Program-made: the position numbers and the translations under genes
DNA from: Mesobacillus jeotgali
GTDB lineage: Bacteria > Bacillota > Bacilli > Bacillales > Cytobacillaceae
Direction: 5' to 3'
Length of the DNA: 64,000 nucleotides
Assembly: GCF_014856545.2 (NCBI RefSeq)
Contig: NZ_CP109811.1
Coordinates: forward strand, 1,048,001-1,112,000
The notes under the pieces: model-generated
Seen by the model: the letters and a program-made list of their open reading frames with translations, nothing else
Told to the model about the DNA's origin: nothing
Databases searched by the model: none
Shown here: piece by piece, positions 63,046 through 64,000 of the stretch
Layout: each line of letters begins with the position of its first letter
Position numbering within the stretch: the stretch's first letter is position 1

Positions 63046-64000
63046 GTGACAACTGGACTTGTTATTTTAAATATTGCAGTTATGCTAGGCATCATTTTTG
63101 TTCTTTTTTATATGCAAAAGAAACATGTATCTTTTTCTAAACGAGTATTCATTGCACTTGGAATAGGGATTGTTTTCGGTTTTGCCTTGCAATTCATTTA
63201 TGGAGCGGGATCGGAAGTTATTATGAAGAGTGCTGACTGGTTCTCGATTGTGGGAAGCGGTTATGTAAAGTTCTTGCAAATGATCGTTATGCCGCTAGTA
63301 TTTATATCGATTTTGGCTGCTTTCACAAAGCTTAAGCTGACCAGTAACATCGGTAAAATCAGTACATTGATTCTTGGGCTGCTGGTGGGTACAACTGCTG
63401 TTGCCGCAGCGGTCGGGATTGCTACTGCGGTTGGTTTCGACCTTGAAGCGGTACAGATCACGCAGGGCGAGGCAGAACAAGCACGTGCTGAGAAGCTGGA
63501 GGAAACGTATGGAGGAATTGAAGGGCGCACAATGCCACAGCAAATTCTTGATCTCTTGCCAGCCAATCCATTTCTTGACTTCACTGGGGCACGACCAACA
63601 TCAACAATATCTGTCGTTATTTTCGCGGCATTCCTGGGAATTGCATACCTTGGAGTCAGGAGAAAGTCTCCTGACCAGGCAGAGCTTTTTGCCAAAATTG
63701 TCGATGCATTTTATGCGGTCATCATGAGGGTGGTCACGCTAATCCTGCGCCTGACTCCATATGGAGTTCTTGCAATCATGACAAAGACCGTTGCCTTAAG
63801 TGATTTCGACGCAATCTTAAAACTAGGTAAATTCGTAGCAGCTTCATATGTTGCGCTTGCAATCATGTTCATCATCCATTTACTGTTACTTACGATTGCT
63901 GGTTTGAATCCAGTCACATATGTTAAAAAAGCATTTCCGGTTCTCGCGTTCGCCTTCACATCAAGAACGAGTGCCGGGGCATTGCCGTTGAATATCAAAA
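63046..64000 (+). CDS. tcyP: L-cystine uptake protein TcyP-like (dicarboxylate/amino acid:cation symporter), truncated by window edge
   Basis: GTG 63046 follows TAGGGGGGAA; 318 codons are visible and the frame runs open off the right edge. MTTGLVILNIAVMLGIIFVL and FVLFYMQKKHVSFSKRVFIALGIGIVFGFALQF begin a DAACS (glutamate/cystine symporter) protein. KFLQMIVMPLVFISILAAFTKL is the conserved family block, and ADWFSIVGSGYVK with the EAEQARAEKLEETYGGIEGRTMPQQILDLLPANPF loop fits TcyP/YhcL-type cystine carriers. It imports cystine with sodium or protons. The window ends within the TSRTSAGALP serine-rich motif. Confidence 0.87.
   Translation, partial: MTTGLVILNIAVMLGIIFVLFYMQKKHVSFSKRVFIALGIGIVFGFALQFIYGAGSEVIMKSADWFSIVGSGYVKFLQMIVMPLVFISILAAFTKLKLTSNIGKISTLILGLLVGTTAVAAAVGIATAVGFDLEAVQITQGEAEQARAEKLEETYGGIEGRTMPQQILDLLPANPFLDFTGARPTSTISVVIFAAFLGIAYLGVRRKSPDQAELFAKIVDAFYAVIMRVVTLILRLTPYGVLAIMTKTVALSDFDAILKLGKFVAASYVALAIMFIIHLLLLTIAGLNPVTYVKKAFPVLAFAFTSRTSAGALPLNIK

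Noticed and set aside
62952..63140. 62-codon frame starting at ATG 62952
   Set aside because: It overlaps the promoter, RBS and start of the cystine transporter gene and has no motif. The GAAGGAGG near 62967 lies inside the frame rather than ahead of its start.

Overview
The window is a low-to-mid GC Firmicute chromosome segment, most likely from a Bacillaceae genus close to Mesobacillus/Bacillus. The evidence is the Bacillus-type 16S/23S/5S operon, strong AGGAGG ribosome binding sites, endospore genes (sspH, kinB, prkA, yhbH, a ytvI-like gene), and gene order shared with Bacillus subtilis (bcp/ygaF ... perR-ygzB-ygxA-rrnD-trnD; queG/yhbA-yhbB-cspR/trmL-prkA-yhbH). The B. subtilis comparison is from memory.

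Layout. 1-4.2 kb: end of an ABC exporter operon (one ATPase, two ABC-2 permeases), a two-helix K+ channel, the thiol peroxidase Bcp and a TetR regulator. 4.2-6.1 kb: a complete group IIC intron with its maturase, placed directly after a terminator. 6.2-9.7 kb: hydroxyacid dehydrogenase, cobalamin adenosyltransferase, self-regulated perR, ygzB, ygxA. 9.7-16.8 kb: an rRNA operon with tandem promoters, then 15 intact tRNAs and one 5' fragment of an initiator tRNA. 17-28.4 kb: B3/4 protein, queG, yhbB, trmL, a nitroreductase, prkA and yhbH. Between prkA and yhbH lies a minisatellite of about 28 units of 52 bp, split by an IS256-family element. 28.5-43.1 kb: C39-like peptidase, BCCT transporter, an RND/MMPL exporter split into two genes with its TetR regulator, deoR-nupC, and assorted oxidoreductases. 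43.1-50.1 kb: a six-gene leftward operon for a molybdopterin sulfur-compound reductase (PsrA/B/C type plus TorD chaperone) flanked by two multi-domain rhodanese lipoproteins. 50.4-52.9 kb: a guanine-riboswitch-controlled purine permease and a second 52-bp repeat array. 53-56.4 kb: a four-subunit 2-oxoacid:ferredoxin oxidoreductase operon led by a MinD-like ATPase. 56.5-64 kb: HAD phosphatase and 3-methyladenine glycosylase, an IS110-family element with a candidate guide (bridge/seek) RNA, a YtvI-like permease, sspH, kinB, a glutaredoxin-like gene with an in-frame UGA at its first active-site cysteine, and the start of a cystine transporter.

Most striking observations: (1) the glutaredoxin gene at 62559-62840, where UGA replaces the first cysteine of CxxC and is followed at bacterial-SECIS distance by a hairpin with a G-initial loop; (2) the 52-bp minisatellite family at three loci with a conserved CTGTC/GACAG dyad; (3) the structured non-coding end of the IS110 element; (4) the rhodanese-flanked sulfur reductase operon; (5) the split RND exporter with a strong ribosome binding site at the break.

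All family assignments come from reading motifs and from recalled family knowledge; no database search was run.
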